64,000 nt of DNA. It comes from Polaribacter sp. Q13 (GTDB lineage: Bacteria > Bacteroidota > Bacteroidia > Flavobacteriales > Flavobacteriaceae). Under the pieces are notes generated by a model. It saw only the letters and a program-made list of their open reading frames with translations, was not told where the DNA came from and searched no databases. This document shows, one piece after another, positions 8,462-17,109 of this stretch. How positions within the stretch are numbered: the first letter of the stretch is position 1; the number at the start of each line of letters is the position of its first letter. Made by a program: the position numbers and the translations under genes. The stretch is taken from positions 3,802,001-3,866,000 of the forward strand of contig NZ_CP074436.1 in the NCBI RefSeq assembly GCF_016858305.2, in the 5' to 3' direction.

Positions 8462-9475
8462 TTATTTATTTTGAGCTAGTTGCCATTTCCAAGAAGAGGC
8501 CAATGCTTCTTCTAAAGTTTTTTCTGTTTTCCAGTTCAATTCTTTATTGGCAATAGTAGTATCTGCATAAGCAGCAGTAATATCACCTTCTCTTCTAGGA
8601 ACAATTTTATAATTTAAAGATTTTCCAGAAGCTTTTTCAAAAGCTTTAATTACTTCTAATACAGAACTTCCTTTTCCTGTACCTACATTAAAGTATTCAA
8701 ATGCTTTTTTATTATTCTTTTTAATTAAACGTTGTAAAGCGGCAATGTGTGCTTTTGCTAAATCTACAACATGTATATAATCACGAACCGCAGTACCATC
8801 TACAGTATCATAATCATCACCAAAAACAGATAATTCATCACGCATACCTGCAGCGGTTTGTGTAATATATGGAATTAAGTTTTGAGGAACTCCTAAAGGC
8901 AATTCTCCAATTTTAATTGATGGATGCGCTCCAATTGGGTTAAAATATCTTAAAGCAATAATATTTAAACCATGTGCTTTACTAGCATCTCTTAAAATTT
9001 CTTCGCCAATTTGTTTGGTGTTTCCGTAAGTAGATTCAGCTGCTTTTACAGGTGCATTTTCTGTAATAGGTAACTCATCTGCTTGTCCGTAAACGGTACA
9101 AGAAGAAGAAAAGATAAAGTTATCTAATTTTCTATCTCTCATTTCTTGTAATAAATACACTAAAGAACCTAAGTTGTTTTCGTAGTAATCTAAAGGTTTG
9201 TGCATGCTTTCTCCAACCGCTTTAAAAGCAGCGAAATGGATCATTCCATCTACTTTATTGTTATCGAAAAAGTTTTTTACATCACTTTTAATTCTTAAAT
9301 CAATTTGATGAAAATCTGGTTTAATACCTGTAATAGATGTAATGTTGTCTAAAACACCGATAGATGTGTTAGATAAATCATCGATAATTACTACTTCAAA
9401 ACCTTCGTTTTGTAATTCTACAACGGTGTGAGAACCAATAAATCCTAATCCTCCTGTAACTAATATTCTTTTCAT
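8462..9475 (-). CDS. galE: UDP-glucose 4-epimerase
   Basis: 337 residues, the usual GalE length. The NAD-binding turn is VTGGLGFIGSH (6-16). The catalytic Ser lies in FSSSCTVYG (S124) with Tyr150 and Lys154 in STYGNTK. The sugar-binding segments NPIGAHPS and RREGDITAAYAD are present. It interconverts UDP-glucose and UDP-galactose and feeds galactose use and surface polysaccharide. The next gene upstream is a nucleotide-sugar aminotransferase, which points to cell-surface glycan synthesis. Confidence 0.97.
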   Translation of the reverse strand: MKRILVTGGLGFIGSHTVVELQNEGFEVVIIDDLSNTSIGVLDNITSITGIKPDFHQIDLRIKSDVKNFFDNNKVDGMIHFAAFKAVGESMHKPLDYYENNLGSLVYLLQEMRDRKLDNFIFSSSCTVYGQADELPITENAPVKAAESTYGNTKQIGEEILRDASKAHGLNIIALRYFNPIGAHPSIKIGELPLGVPQNLIPYITQTAAGMRDELSVFGDDYDTVDGTAVRDYIHVVDLAKAHIAALQRLIKKNNKKAFEYFNVGTGKGSSVLEVIKAFEKASGKSLNYKIVPRREGDITAAYADTTIANKELNWKTEKTLEEALASSWKWQLAQNK

Positions 9476-9490
9476 TATGTTTTATTTATA

Positions 9491-9569
9491 CGTCATTAAG
9501 AGGAAGTATGACGAAGTAATCTGTTTGGTTATTTTTGAGATTGCTACGTCACTCCTCCTCGCAATGACG
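9491..9569. repeat. REP-like inverted repeat pair
   Basis: Left arm CGTCATTAAGAGGAAG... and right arm, read on the other strand, CGTCATTGCGAGGAGG.... The arms are about 33 bp each and match well, including (T/C)AATCT at the inner ends. A related single arm is at 13224-13253. These are palindromic repeats of the kind scattered between genes in Bacteroidota. Confidence 0.75.
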
Positions 9570-9582
9570 TGGCAATTACTTT

Positions 9583-10731
9583 TTAATTTACAAAATCTAA
9601 AATAGTTTTTGTAATAAACTCTAATTGTTCTTTGTCTAATTCTGTATGCATTGGTAAAGAAATTACCGTTTTTATCAACTCATTAGTTACAGGGAAATCA
9701 CTTTCGTTGTAACGAGTGTCTGTGTATGCTTTTTGAGAGTGTAATGCTACAGGATAATAGATTGCATTCGGAATTCCTTTTTCTAATAAGTGCTTGTGTA
9801 AATCATCTCTTTTTCCGTTGGTAATTTGTAACGTATATTGATGAAAAACGTGGCAATCACAAGTATCACAAATTTCACCACAAGCAGACGTTGTTGGTGT
9901 AATAATATGTTTAGATACAGATAAAGCTTTGTTGTAAAAACGAGCAGCATTTCTTCTAGCTTCGCAATAGGTGTCTAATAAAGGTAATTTTGCTTTTAAA
10001 ACACCAGCTTGAATAGAATCTAAACGAGAATTTACGCCCACTACGTCATGGTAATAACGGGTGTACATTCCGTGATTTACAATTCCGCGAATGGTATGAG
10101 CAAGTTCGTCATCATTTGTAAAAATGGCACCACCATCTCCATAACATCCTAAGTTTTTAGAAGGGAAAAAAGAAGTTGTACCTACATTTCCAATCGTTCC
10201 TGCTTTCTTTTTTGTGCCGTCTTTAAACGTGTAATCTGCACCAATTGCTTGCGCATTGTCTTCAATTACAAAAAGATTATGCTCTTTTGCTATTTCCAAA
10301 ACAGCATCCATATTTGCTACTTGTCCGAATAAGTGAACAGGTACAATGGCTTTGGTTTTAGGAGTAATTGCTCTTTTTAAAGCTTCTATGTCTATGTTGT
10401 AGGTTTTTGCATCTACATCCACTAAAACAGGAGTCAATTTTAACAATGCTATTACCTCTACGGTTGCAGCAAACGTAAAATCTGCAGTAATTACTTCATC
10501 ACCTTGCTCTAAACCTAGTCCCATCATTGCTATTTGCAAAGCGTCGGTTCCGTTAGCACAAGGTATTACATGCTTTACATTTAAATATTTTTCTAAATCT
10601 GCTTGAAACTCATGAACTAATGGGCCGTTTATATACGCAGAGGTATTTAAAACCTGTTCTATAGAAGAGTTTACAGTTTCTTTTATTTGTTGATATTGAC
10701 CTTGTAGGTCTACCATTTGAATTTTTTTCAT
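9583..10731 (-). CDS. DegT/DnrJ/EryC1/StrS family PLP-dependent sugar aminotransferase
   Basis: 382 residues from the ATG at 10731. The family signature is complete: the N-terminal MVDLQGQYQQI, CANGTDALQIAM, HLFGQVANMD, EDNAQAIGA, and FFPSKNLGCYGDGGAI, where the Lys forms the Schiff base with PLP. It is closest to the WbpE/WlbC-type enzymes that aminate 3- or 4-keto-UDP sugars for surface polysaccharide. An upstream ATG pair (10749-10752) would lie on top of a -7 promoter element (10750-10757), so the start at 10731 is preferred. It lies upstream of galE. Confidence 0.92.
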   Translation of the reverse strand: MKKIQMVDLQGQYQQIKETVNSSIEQVLNTSAYINGPLVHEFQADLEKYLNVKHVIPCANGTDALQIAMMGLGLEQGDEVITADFTFAATVEVIALLKLTPVLVDVDAKTYNIDIEALKRAITPKTKAIVPVHLFGQVANMDAVLEIAKEHNLFVIEDNAQAIGADYTFKDGTKKKAGTIGNVGTTSFFPSKNLGCYGDGGAIFTNDDELAHTIRGIVNHGMYTRYYHDVVGVNSRLDSIQAGVLKAKLPLLDTYCEARRNAARFYNKALSVSKHIITPTTSACGEICDTCDCHVFHQYTLQITNGKRDDLHKHLLEKGIPNAIYYPVALHSQKAYTDTRYNESDFPVTNELIKTVISLPMHTELDKEQLEFITKTILDFVN

Positions 10732-10749
10732 ATAAAAAATTTTGCTCAT

Positions 10750-10757
10750 CAAAAATA
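10750..10757 (-). promoter_or_regulatory. -7 promoter element of the aminotransferase gene
   Basis: On the minus strand it reads TATTTTTG, matching the Bacteroidota TAnnTTTG consensus, 19 bp upstream of the chosen ATG. Confidence 0.55.
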
Positions 10758-10806
10758 CGAACTTACTTTCATTTTCTTTGTAGTTATCCGTAAATAATAA
10801 TTCTGT

Positions 10807-10814
10807 TATCTTTG
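10807..10814 (+). promoter_or_regulatory. -7 promoter element of the penicillin-acylase-like gene
   Basis: TATCTTTG fits TAnnTTTG. Its last three bases are the TTG that a longest-ORF start would use, which argues that translation starts at the ATG at 10830. Confidence 0.6.
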
Positions 10815-10829
10815 AAAAAAATCAATTTT

Positions 10830-13214
10830 ATGAAGTTTTTAAGACGTTTTTTAAAAATTCTGTTAATTCTTGTGGTGTTGGTGGTTGTTTTTGTTTGGTT
10901 GTACTCTAAAACGTATCACCCAAATTATTCTGGTGAGCTAGAATTGAAAAATATTTCTAATAAAGTAACGGTGTATTTTGATGATGTTGGGGTACCTCAT
11001 ATAAATGCTCAAAATCAAAAAGATGCTTATGTAGCTTTGGGGTATGTGCATGCGCAAGATAGATTATGGCAAATGGAATTGATGCGTAGAATTGCTGCAG
11101 GAAGGTTGTCTGAGATTTTTGGAAAAGATTTGGTGAGAGTCGATCAGTTTTTTGGAGGATTAGGAATTGAAGAAGCTGCAAATAAAACGATTGCAGGTTT
11201 AGATAAAACAGCTGAATCTTATATTTTAACGCAGGCATATCTAAACGGAGTAAATCAATTTATTGAAGAAGGAAAAACACCTTTAGAATTTACGTTAGTA
11301 GGTGTGAAAAAAGAAAAATATACCCTCAAAGATATTTATAATGTATTCGGTTATATGTCTTTTAGTTTTGCGGCTGCTCATAAAACAGATCCTTTATTAA
11401 CAGAAGTTAAAGAGAAATTAGGCGCTTCTTATTTAAATGAGTTGTTAAGTAAGAATCCTGATTATTTAACAATAATAAAAACCAGTTTACCAGATAAAAT
11501 AGAGGCAACATTTTCTAAAACAGTTGCTTCTATTATGGATGAATTACCGATTTCTCCTTTTATAGGAAGTAATTCTTGGGTACTTGCTCCGGAAAAAACA
11601 AAGAATGGAAAAGTAATTTTCGAAAATGATCCGCATATTGCATATTCGCAACCTTCTGTTTGGTATCAAAATCATATTAAAACACCCGATTTTGAAATTT
11701 ATGGATTTAATATTGCATTGATGCCATTTCCTTTATTAGGTCATAATCATGAATATGCGTACGGTTTAACAATGTTTGAAAATGATGATGTAAATTTTTA
11801 TGTTGAAGAAGAGAACCCGGAGAATTCTTTAGAATATAAAACAGAAAATGGGTATCAGAAGTATGAGCTAAGAGACAAAACGATTCATGTAAAAAATGAA
11901 AAAGATACTTCTTTTCAGGTAAAGGTTAGTAAACATGGACCGATAATGAATGGTTTAATAGAGCATATTAAGGATAAAAGACCTATTGCAATGAATTGGA
12001 TTTACACGCAATTACCAAACGAAATGTTAGATGTTTCTTACGGAATTTCTCATGCAAATTCTTTAAAGGATTTTAGAAATTCTGTAGCTAGAATTCATGC
12101 ACCCGGTTTAAATGTAATGTATGGAGACGCCAAAGATAATGTAGCTTGTTTTTCTTCGGCTAAATTGTATGAGTTAAGAGACGGTTTGTCTACCAAAACG
12201 TATTTAAATGGTGCTTCTGGAGAAGATGAAATTTTAGAGTTTTTGCCTTTTGATGAAAATCCACAAGCAATAAACCCGAGTTGGAATTACGTGTATTCTG
12301 CCAATAACCAAGTAGATTCTGTAAAAGGTAAAATATATCCTGGTTATTATTTACCTGAAGATAGAGCAAAAAGAATTGTAGAATTATTAGAGCAGAAAGA
12401 TGATTTTACAAAAGAAGAGGTTGCAAATATGACGTACGATGTAAAATCATCTACAGTGCCAAATATTATTCGTAATTTGTTAAAAAATGTGGATAAATCG
12501 GAGTTGTTAGCATCAGAAAGAAAAGCGTTTTCTGAACTTGAAAATTGGGATGGAAACTATTTAAAAACAGCCGTTGGGCCAACCATTTACAATCGTTTTT
12601 TATATGAATTTTTAAAAGCAACTTATAAAGACGAGTTGGGTGCTAGTTTTAATTTGTTTATCAATTCTAACTTGCAAGATAAAGTATTACCGAATCAAAT
12701 AAATAGAAAGAATTCTGTTTGGTGGGATAATATTGATACGAAAGATAAAATTGAAACCAGAAGGGATATTGTTCAAGCATCTTTTAAAAGTGCTTTTTCT
12801 TTTTTACAAAATCAGTTAGGAGCAAATGTAGATGATTGGACCTGGAATAGAGTTATTTCTGTAGAATATGAACATGCAATAGGAAAAGCAGGTGGTTTGT
12901 TACGTAAACTGTTTAATCTTGGTCCATATGAAACTATTGGTGGAAACGAGGTTATTAATAATCAAATTTTTAAATTAGATAGTACAGGGTATTATAAGGT
13001 TACAGCAGGACCGTCAACAAGAAGGGTTATCGATTTTTCTGATGTAGAAAATAGTATAGCAATTGTACCAACAGGGCAATCTGGAAATGTGTTTAGCAAG
13101 TATTATAAAAATCAAACTAAAAGATATTTAGAAGGGAAGTTTGTAAAGATGAAACTGAATCAGGCTGAAATTGAACAGAGTAAAAATATTTTAGTTTTTA
13201 AGCCAATGGAGTAA
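10830..13214 (+). CDS. Penicillin acylase family (S45) N-terminal nucleophile hydrolase
   Basis: 794 residues from the ATG at 10830. A membrane segment (LKILLILVVLVVVFVWLY) anchors or exports it. The alpha part contains VPHINAQNQKDAYVALGYVHAQDRLWQME, the usual S45 start; the piece HAQDRLWQM is diagnostic. The beta part starts at Ser247 in IGSNSW, which after autocatalytic cleavage would be the N-terminal nucleophile. Downstream, NDPHI and PGLNVMYGD fit the family. Members cleave amide bonds of acylated substrates such as beta-lactams or acyl-homoserine lactones; the natural substrate here is unknown. The gene is divergent from the aminotransferase, with no partner. Confidence 0.92.
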   Translation: MKFLRRFLKILLILVVLVVVFVWLYSKTYHPNYSGELELKNISNKVTVYFDDVGVPHINAQNQKDAYVALGYVHAQDRLWQMELMRRIAAGRLSEIFGKDLVRVDQFFGGLGIEEAANKTIAGLDKTAESYILTQAYLNGVNQFIEEGKTPLEFTLVGVKKEKYTLKDIYNVFGYMSFSFAAAHKTDPLLTEVKEKLGASYLNELLSKNPDYLTIIKTSLPDKIEATFSKTVASIMDELPISPFIGSNSWVLAPEKTKNGKVIFENDPHIAYSQPSVWYQNHIKTPDFEIYGFNIALMPFPLLGHNHEYAYGLTMFENDDVNFYVEEENPENSLEYKTENGYQKYELRDKTIHVKNEKDTSFQVKVSKHGPIMNGLIEHIKDKRPIAMNWIYTQLPNEMLDVSYGISHANSLKDFRNSVARIHAPGLNVMYGDAKDNVACFSSAKLYELRDGLSTKTYLNGASGEDEILEFLPFDENPQAINPSWNYVYSANNQVDSVKGKIYPGYYLPEDRAKRIVELLEQKDDFTKEEVANMTYDVKSSTVPNIIRNLLKNVDKSELLASERKAFSELENWDGNYLKTAVGPTIYNRFLYEFLKATYKDELGASFNLFINSNLQDKVLPNQINRKNSVWWDNIDTKDKIETRRDIVQASFKSAFSFLQNQLGANVDDWTWNRVISVEYEHAIGKAGGLLRKLFNLGPYETIGGNEVINNQIFKLDSTGYYKVTAGPSTRRVIDFSDVENSIAIVPTGQSGNVFSKYYKNQTKRYLEGKFVKMKLNQAEIEQSKNILVFKPME

Positions 13215-13223
13215 AATAGATCG

Positions 13224-13253
13224 TCATTGCGAGGCACGAAGCAATCTGTTAAT
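13224..13253. repeat. REP-like single arm
   Basis: CGTCATTGCGAGGCACGAAG followed by CAATCTG, matching the arms at 9491-9569. Farther right (about 13330-13392) are weaker GAGAAATC and GAGATTTCT pieces resembling the repeat at 51990-52076. The rest of 13215-13434 shows no gene. Confidence 0.65.
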
Positions 13254-13434
13254 TGTAGCTTCTGTAGTGGTATTATTTCGTCGTGTCTTTTTAATAATGA
13301 TAAGAAGATACGGGGTTTTGTTATTTTGACCTTTTGGGAGAAATCACATAAAGTAAAATAGGTGTTTGTTGTTACTGTTATGAGATTTCTACTAGCGTCT
13401 AAATAACTATTGGAGTAGTTTTAAAAGAGATAAA

Positions 13435-14121
13435 CTACAAACAAGCGTTCCAAATAACTTCTTTTGGCGTTGGTGCAGTAATGTTGATTTCGTCTTTAGT
13501 TACAGGATGTATAAATTGAATTCTGCGGGCATGTAAATGAATACTTCCATCTTTATTACTTCTGTCAAAACCATATTTTAAATCTCCTTTTATAGGGCTA
13601 CCAATGTTAGATAGTTGCGATCTAATTTGATGATGTCTTCCTGTTTCTAAATCAATCTCTATTAAAGAATAATTGTCTAGTTTTTTGATAACAGCATAAT
13701 GAAGAATTGCTTTTTTACTTCCATCAATTTCTTTCGGATACGCGGTAGATTTATTGTTTTTTGGATTCTTTCTTAAATAATTAATTAAGGTGTCTTTTTC
13801 TTTCTTCGGATGATTTTTTACAACAGCCCAATACGTTTTGTGAATCGTTTTATCGCGAAGCATCTTATTTAAACGTTCTAAAGATTTAGATGTTTTAGCA
13901 AAAATAATAATACCAGAAGTAGGTCTGTCTAATCGGTGTACAACACCTAAATATACGTTTCCGGGTTTATTGTATTTATCTTTAATGTATTCTTTTACAA
14001 CATCACTTAAAGGTTTATCACCCGTTTTATCACCTTGTGTAATATCGCCTGCGCGTTTATTTACAATGATAATATGATTGTCTTCAAATAAAATTTGTAA
14101 ATTTTCTTTAGTAGAATGCAT
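13435..14121 (-). CDS. RluA family pseudouridine synthase
   Basis: 228 residues with the catalytic motif VVHRLDRPTSGIIIFAK, where the Asp of HRLD attacks uridine, then LETGRHHQIRSQLSNIG. There is no N-terminal S4 domain, so it resembles short RluA-type enzymes that modify 23S rRNA or tRNA; the target base cannot be read. It is followed on the minus strand by a short gap to engB (stop of engB at 14128), so the two are likely cotranscribed with engB first. Confidence 0.93.
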   Translation of the reverse strand: MHSTKENLQILFEDNHIIIVNKRAGDITQGDKTGDKPLSDVVKEYIKDKYNKPGNVYLGVVHRLDRPTSGIIIFAKTSKSLERLNKMLRDKTIHKTYWAVVKNHPKKEKDTLINYLRKNPKNNKSTAYPKEIDGSKKAILHYAVIKKLDNYSLIEIDLETGRHHQIRSQLSNIGSPIKGDLKYGFDRSNKDGSIHLHARRIQFIHPVTKDEINITAPTPKEVIWNACL

Positions 14122-14127
14122 TATTGA

Positions 14128-14739
14128 TTATTTAAAATCTTTGGCAACGTCTTCATTAACACTATCAATAAAATTTAAAAATTCATCTCTACCTAATCCT
14201 GTAGAAGAAGAGGTAATAAATGACATCGGAAGTGTTTCCCAAGTGTTTAATAATTTCTTTTTATAAGAAGTAATTTGTTTGTTCAATTTAGAACTACCTA
14301 ATTTGTCTGCTTTGGTAAAAGCAATACAAAACGGAATTTGGTTTTCACCTAAAAACTTCATGAACTCTAAATCAATTTTTTGAGGATCGTGTCTAGAATC
14401 AATTAAAACAAAAGTACAAACTAGCTGCTCTCTTTCTTTAAAGTAGTTTTCTATAAAAAACTGAAAAATGGTTCTTTTCTTCTTAGAAACTTTAGCGTAA
14501 CCATAACCAGGTAAATCTACTAAAAACCACTCATCATTTATTTTAAAATGATTGATAAGTTGTGTTTTACCAGGTTTACCAGAAATTTTGGCTAAATCTT
14601 TGCGTTCCATTAACATATTAATTAATGAAGATTTACCAACATTAGAACGTCCAATAAATGCATATTCTGGCATTCTTTCTTGTGGAGCCTTGGTAACATT
14701 ACTGTTACTCATTACAAAATCTGCAGATCTAATTTTCAT
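14128..14739 (-). CDS. engB: Ribosome biogenesis GTP-binding protein EngB/YsxC
   Basis: 203 residues. G1 is GRSNVGKSS, G3 is DLPGYG, G4 is TKADKLG, and the family signature FVLIDSRHDPQKID is present. It assists assembly of the large ribosomal subunit. The gene sits between an alpha/beta hydrolase and an rRNA/tRNA-modifying pseudouridine synthase on the minus strand. Confidence 0.96.
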   Translation of the reverse strand: MKIRSADFVMSNSNVTKAPQERMPEYAFIGRSNVGKSSLINMLMERKDLAKISGKPGKTQLINHFKINDEWFLVDLPGYGYAKVSKKKRTIFQFFIENYFKEREQLVCTFVLIDSRHDPQKIDLEFMKFLGENQIPFCIAFTKADKLGSSKLNKQITSYKKKLLNTWETLPMSFITSSSTGLGRDEFLNFIDSVNEDVAKDFK

Positions 14740-14786
14740 GATATAGTATAAGGTTCTTTAATTTTTATTATAGTTCTCTACGAGAA

Positions 14787-15551
14787 TTATAATTTTCTAG
14801 AAGTAAGCCAAGCATGAAGAATTTTGTTAAATTCTTCTGGTTTTTCCATCATTGCTGCATGACCACATTTGTCAATCCAAAATAAATCTGAATTTGATAA
14901 TAATCTATGAAAATCTTCTGCAGCCTCAGGAGGTGTAACACCATCTTGTTTTCCCCAAATTAAACATGTAGGATGTTTCATGTTGGGTAAATCTTTTGCC
15001 ATGTTGTGTCTAATAGCACTTTTGGCAATAGATAATGTTTTTAAAGCTTTCATTCTATCATTTACAGTGCTGTAAACATCATCAACTAATTCTTTAGTCG
15101 CAATTGCAGGATCGTAAAAAACTTCTCTAGCTTTTTGCTCTATGTATTCATAGTTTCCTCTTTTAGGAAAACTATCTCCCATCGCTTTTTCATACATACC
15201 AGAACTACCTGTAAGTACAAGTGCTGTTACTTTTTCTGGATACTGTTTTGTGAAATACAATGCTATATGTCCTCCTAAGGAATTCCCAAGAAGAATAGCG
15301 TGATTTATCTTTTTATGTTCTAAAAACTCTTTTAAGAACTTTGCTAAGTTTTTAACATTGGTTTTTAGAAGAGGTAAAGAATATAAAGGTAATTCTGGGA
15401 TTAAAACTTTGTAGCCATTACTAGAGAAATGATCGAATGTTGAGTCAAAATTACTCAATGCTCCCATTAATCCATGTAAAATAATGATTGCAGGTCCTTC
15501 TCCTGCTTCTACATATTTAAATTTCCCTTCCTCTGTTAACTTATCTGTCAT
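14787..15551 (-). CDS. Alpha/beta hydrolase (MenH/BioH-like fold)
   Basis: 254 residues. The oxyanion segment is LHGLMGALSNF, the nucleophile elbow LLGNSLGGHIAL with Ser as nucleophile, the acid Asp in IWGKQDGVTPP, and the His in CGHAAMMEKPEEF. It is cytoplasmic. The fold is typical of small esterases and of MenH or BioH; no menaquinone or biotin neighbour is present to fix a role. The gene is the first of the minus-strand run that diverges from the dcw operon. Confidence 0.85.
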   Translation of the reverse strand: MTDKLTEEGKFKYVEAGEGPAIIILHGLMGALSNFDSTFDHFSSNGYKVLIPELPLYSLPLLKTNVKNLAKFLKEFLEHKKINHAILLGNSLGGHIALYFTKQYPEKVTALVLTGSSGMYEKAMGDSFPKRGNYEYIEQKAREVFYDPAIATKELVDDVYSTVNDRMKALKTLSIAKSAIRHNMAKDLPNMKHPTCLIWGKQDGVTPPEAAEDFHRLLSNSDLFWIDKCGHAAMMEKPEEFNKILHAWLTSRKL

Positions 15552-15657
15552 TAAAATGCTCTAATTTCTTAACCACAAATGTAATTCTTTTTTGTGAAAT
15601 AGATATCGTTTTCGTAAGTGACTATTTTTAAATTAAAATAGATTTTAGTCGCAATGA

Positions 15658-15688
15658 ATTGTTAACAAAAGCGTTATTTATTAACAAT
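15658..15688. promoter_or_regulatory. Perfect inverted repeat upstream of the dcw promoter
   Basis: ATTGTTAA-N15-TTAACAAT, ending immediately before the first MraZ box. Function unknown; it could be a second operator or a structural element. Confidence 0.4.
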
Positions 15689-15718
15689 GTGGTAAAAAGT
15701 GGTAAAAAGTGGTAAAAT
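15689..15718 (+). promoter_or_regulatory. Three tandem MraZ boxes
   Basis: GTGGTAAAAA is present twice and then GTGGTAAAAT, with exact 10-bp spacing, 37 bp upstream of the mraZ start. MraZ proteins bind direct repeats of a TGG-type box at one helical turn spacing in the promoter of their own operon. The boxes cover the place where the -33 element should lie, just left of the -7 element, which fits repression. Confidence 0.82.
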
Positions 15719-15723
15719 TGTCA

Positions 15724-15731
15724 TATTTTTG
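15724..15731 (+). promoter_or_regulatory. -7 promoter element of the dcw operon
   Basis: TATTTTTG (TAnnTTTG), 24 bp before the GTG start of mraZ and directly after the MraZ boxes. Confidence 0.65.
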
Positions 15732-15754
15732 ACTCCAATTAATACGTTTTAAGA

Positions 15755-16222
15755 GTGATAAACCTAATCGGTACATATGAGTGTAAATCAGATGCTAAGG
15801 GGAGATTGATGTTTTCATCAGCCTTCAAAAAGCAACTGGCTTCTGTGTTGCAAGATGGTTTTGTGGTAAAGAGAGCTGTTTTTCAACCTTGTTTAGAGTT
15901 GTATCCGATGAAAGAGTGGAACTTGATGATGGAAAAAATCAACAAACTTAACAGGTTTAATAAAAAGAATAATGATTTTATTAGAAGATTTACAGCGGGA
16001 GTAAAAATGGTAGAATTAGATGCGTCTGGAAGAATTTTAATTCCGAAAGATTTATTTGAGTTTGCGGGTATTAAAAAACAAGTTGTTATGTCTTCTTCAG
16101 TGAATATTATTGAAATTTGGGATAAGGACAAATATGAGAAAGCTATTGATGATGCAGCAGATGATTTTGCAGATTTGGCAGAGGAAGTAATGGGAAATAC
16201 AGAATTAGATGAATTATCATAA
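15755..16222 (+). CDS. mraZ: Transcriptional regulator MraZ
   Basis: 155 residues with GTG start. Two SpoVT/AbrB-like beta halves are visible: IGTYECKSDAKGRLMFSSAFKK and VELDASGRILIPKDLFEFAGI. These carry the paired DAKGR/DASGR signature of MraZ. It forms a ring that binds tandem boxes in its own promoter and controls the dcw operon. It is the first gene of the operon and overlaps rsmH by 14 bp. The GTG is favoured because the -7 element is only 24 bp upstream and the family begins at this point. Confidence 0.96.
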   Translation: MINLIGTYECKSDAKGRLMFSSAFKKQLASVLQDGFVVKRAVFQPCLELYPMKEWNLMMEKINKLNRFNKKNNDFIRRFTAGVKMVELDASGRILIPKDLFEFAGIKKQVVMSSSVNIIEIWDKDKYEKAIDDAADDFADLAEEVMGNTELDELS

Positions 16223-17108
16223 TCCAGTTTTATTACATGAGAGTATAGATGCGCTTGCTATTAAGGAAGACGGTGTCTATGTAGATGTTACGTTTGGTGG
16301 CGGTGGTCATTCAAGAGAGATCTTGAAAAGATTGGGTGCTAATGGTAAGTTGTTTGGTTTTGATCAAGATCCAGATGCGTTAGATAATATTATTGATGAT
16401 GAGCGCTTTGTTTTAATACCTGAGAATTTTAGATTCATTTCTAGATTTTTGAGATTTCATGGCGTAAGAAAGGTAGATGGTGTTTTGGCAGATTTAGGAG
16501 TTTCTTCTCATCAGTTTGATGAGGCAGAAAGAGGTTTCTCTACACGTTTTGATGGTGATTTAGACATGAGAATGAATCAGAAATCTAAAACATCAGCAAA
16601 AGAAATTGTGAACACGTATTCTGAAGAGAAATTGGCAGAAATATTGTTTTTGTATGGAGAATTAAGAAATTCTAGAAATATAGCAAAAACAATTGTCGAA
16701 AAAAGACAAGAAGAAAGAATTGATACCAGTTTTCAGTTAAGAAAAGTATTGCAAAAGTATTTGCCAAAAGCAAAAGAACATAAAATAATTGCACAGATTT
16801 TTCAAGCAATTAGAATAGAGGTAAATGAAGAGTTAGATGTTTTAAAAGAATTTCTAGAGCAGATGCCTAATTTGTTAAAAGAGGATGGAAGGTTAAGTGT
16901 AATCTCATATCATTCTTTAGAAGATAGATTGGTAAAAAGGTTTATTAGAACTGGTTTGTTTCAAGGGGAATTAGAGAAAGATGTTTTTGGTAGAAGTAAT
17001 GAGCCGATGCAAAAAGTAGGGAAGTTAATAATACCTACTCCTCAAGAAATTAAGTTAAATAATAGAGCTCGTAGCGCTAAGTTAAGGATAGCAACTTTAA
17101 AGAAGTAG
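16209..17108 (+). CDS. rsmH: 16S rRNA (cytosine1402-N4)-methyltransferase
   Basis: 299 residues. The N-terminus NYHNPVLLHESIDAL is diagnostic, followed by the SAM-binding YVDVTFGGGGHSREIL, DGVLADLGVSSHQFD and SYHSLEDRLVKRF, then a KLRIA end. It methylates C1402 in the decoding site. It is the second gene of the dcw operon, overlapping mraZ. Confidence 0.97.
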   Translation: MNYHNPVLLHESIDALAIKEDGVYVDVTFGGGGHSREILKRLGANGKLFGFDQDPDALDNIIDDERFVLIPENFRFISRFLRFHGVRKVDGVLADLGVSSHQFDEAERGFSTRFDGDLDMRMNQKSKTSAKEIVNTYSEEKLAEILFLYGELRNSRNIAKTIVEKRQEERIDTSFQLRKVLQKYLPKAKEHKIIAQIFQAIRIEVNEELDVLKEFLEQMPNLLKEDGRLSVISYHSLEDRLVKRFIRTGLFQGELEKDVFGRSNEPMQKVGKLIIPTPQEIKLNNRARSAKLRIATLKK

Positions 17109-17109
17109 T

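Noticed and set aside
10812..10829. TTG start of the acylase gene six codons upstream
   Set aside because: The TTG is the end of the TATCTTTG promoter element, so it would not be in the mRNA.
15689..15718. Tandem repeat as a simple sequence repeat
   Set aside because: The exact 10-bp period and place on the mraZ promoter fit MraZ boxes better.
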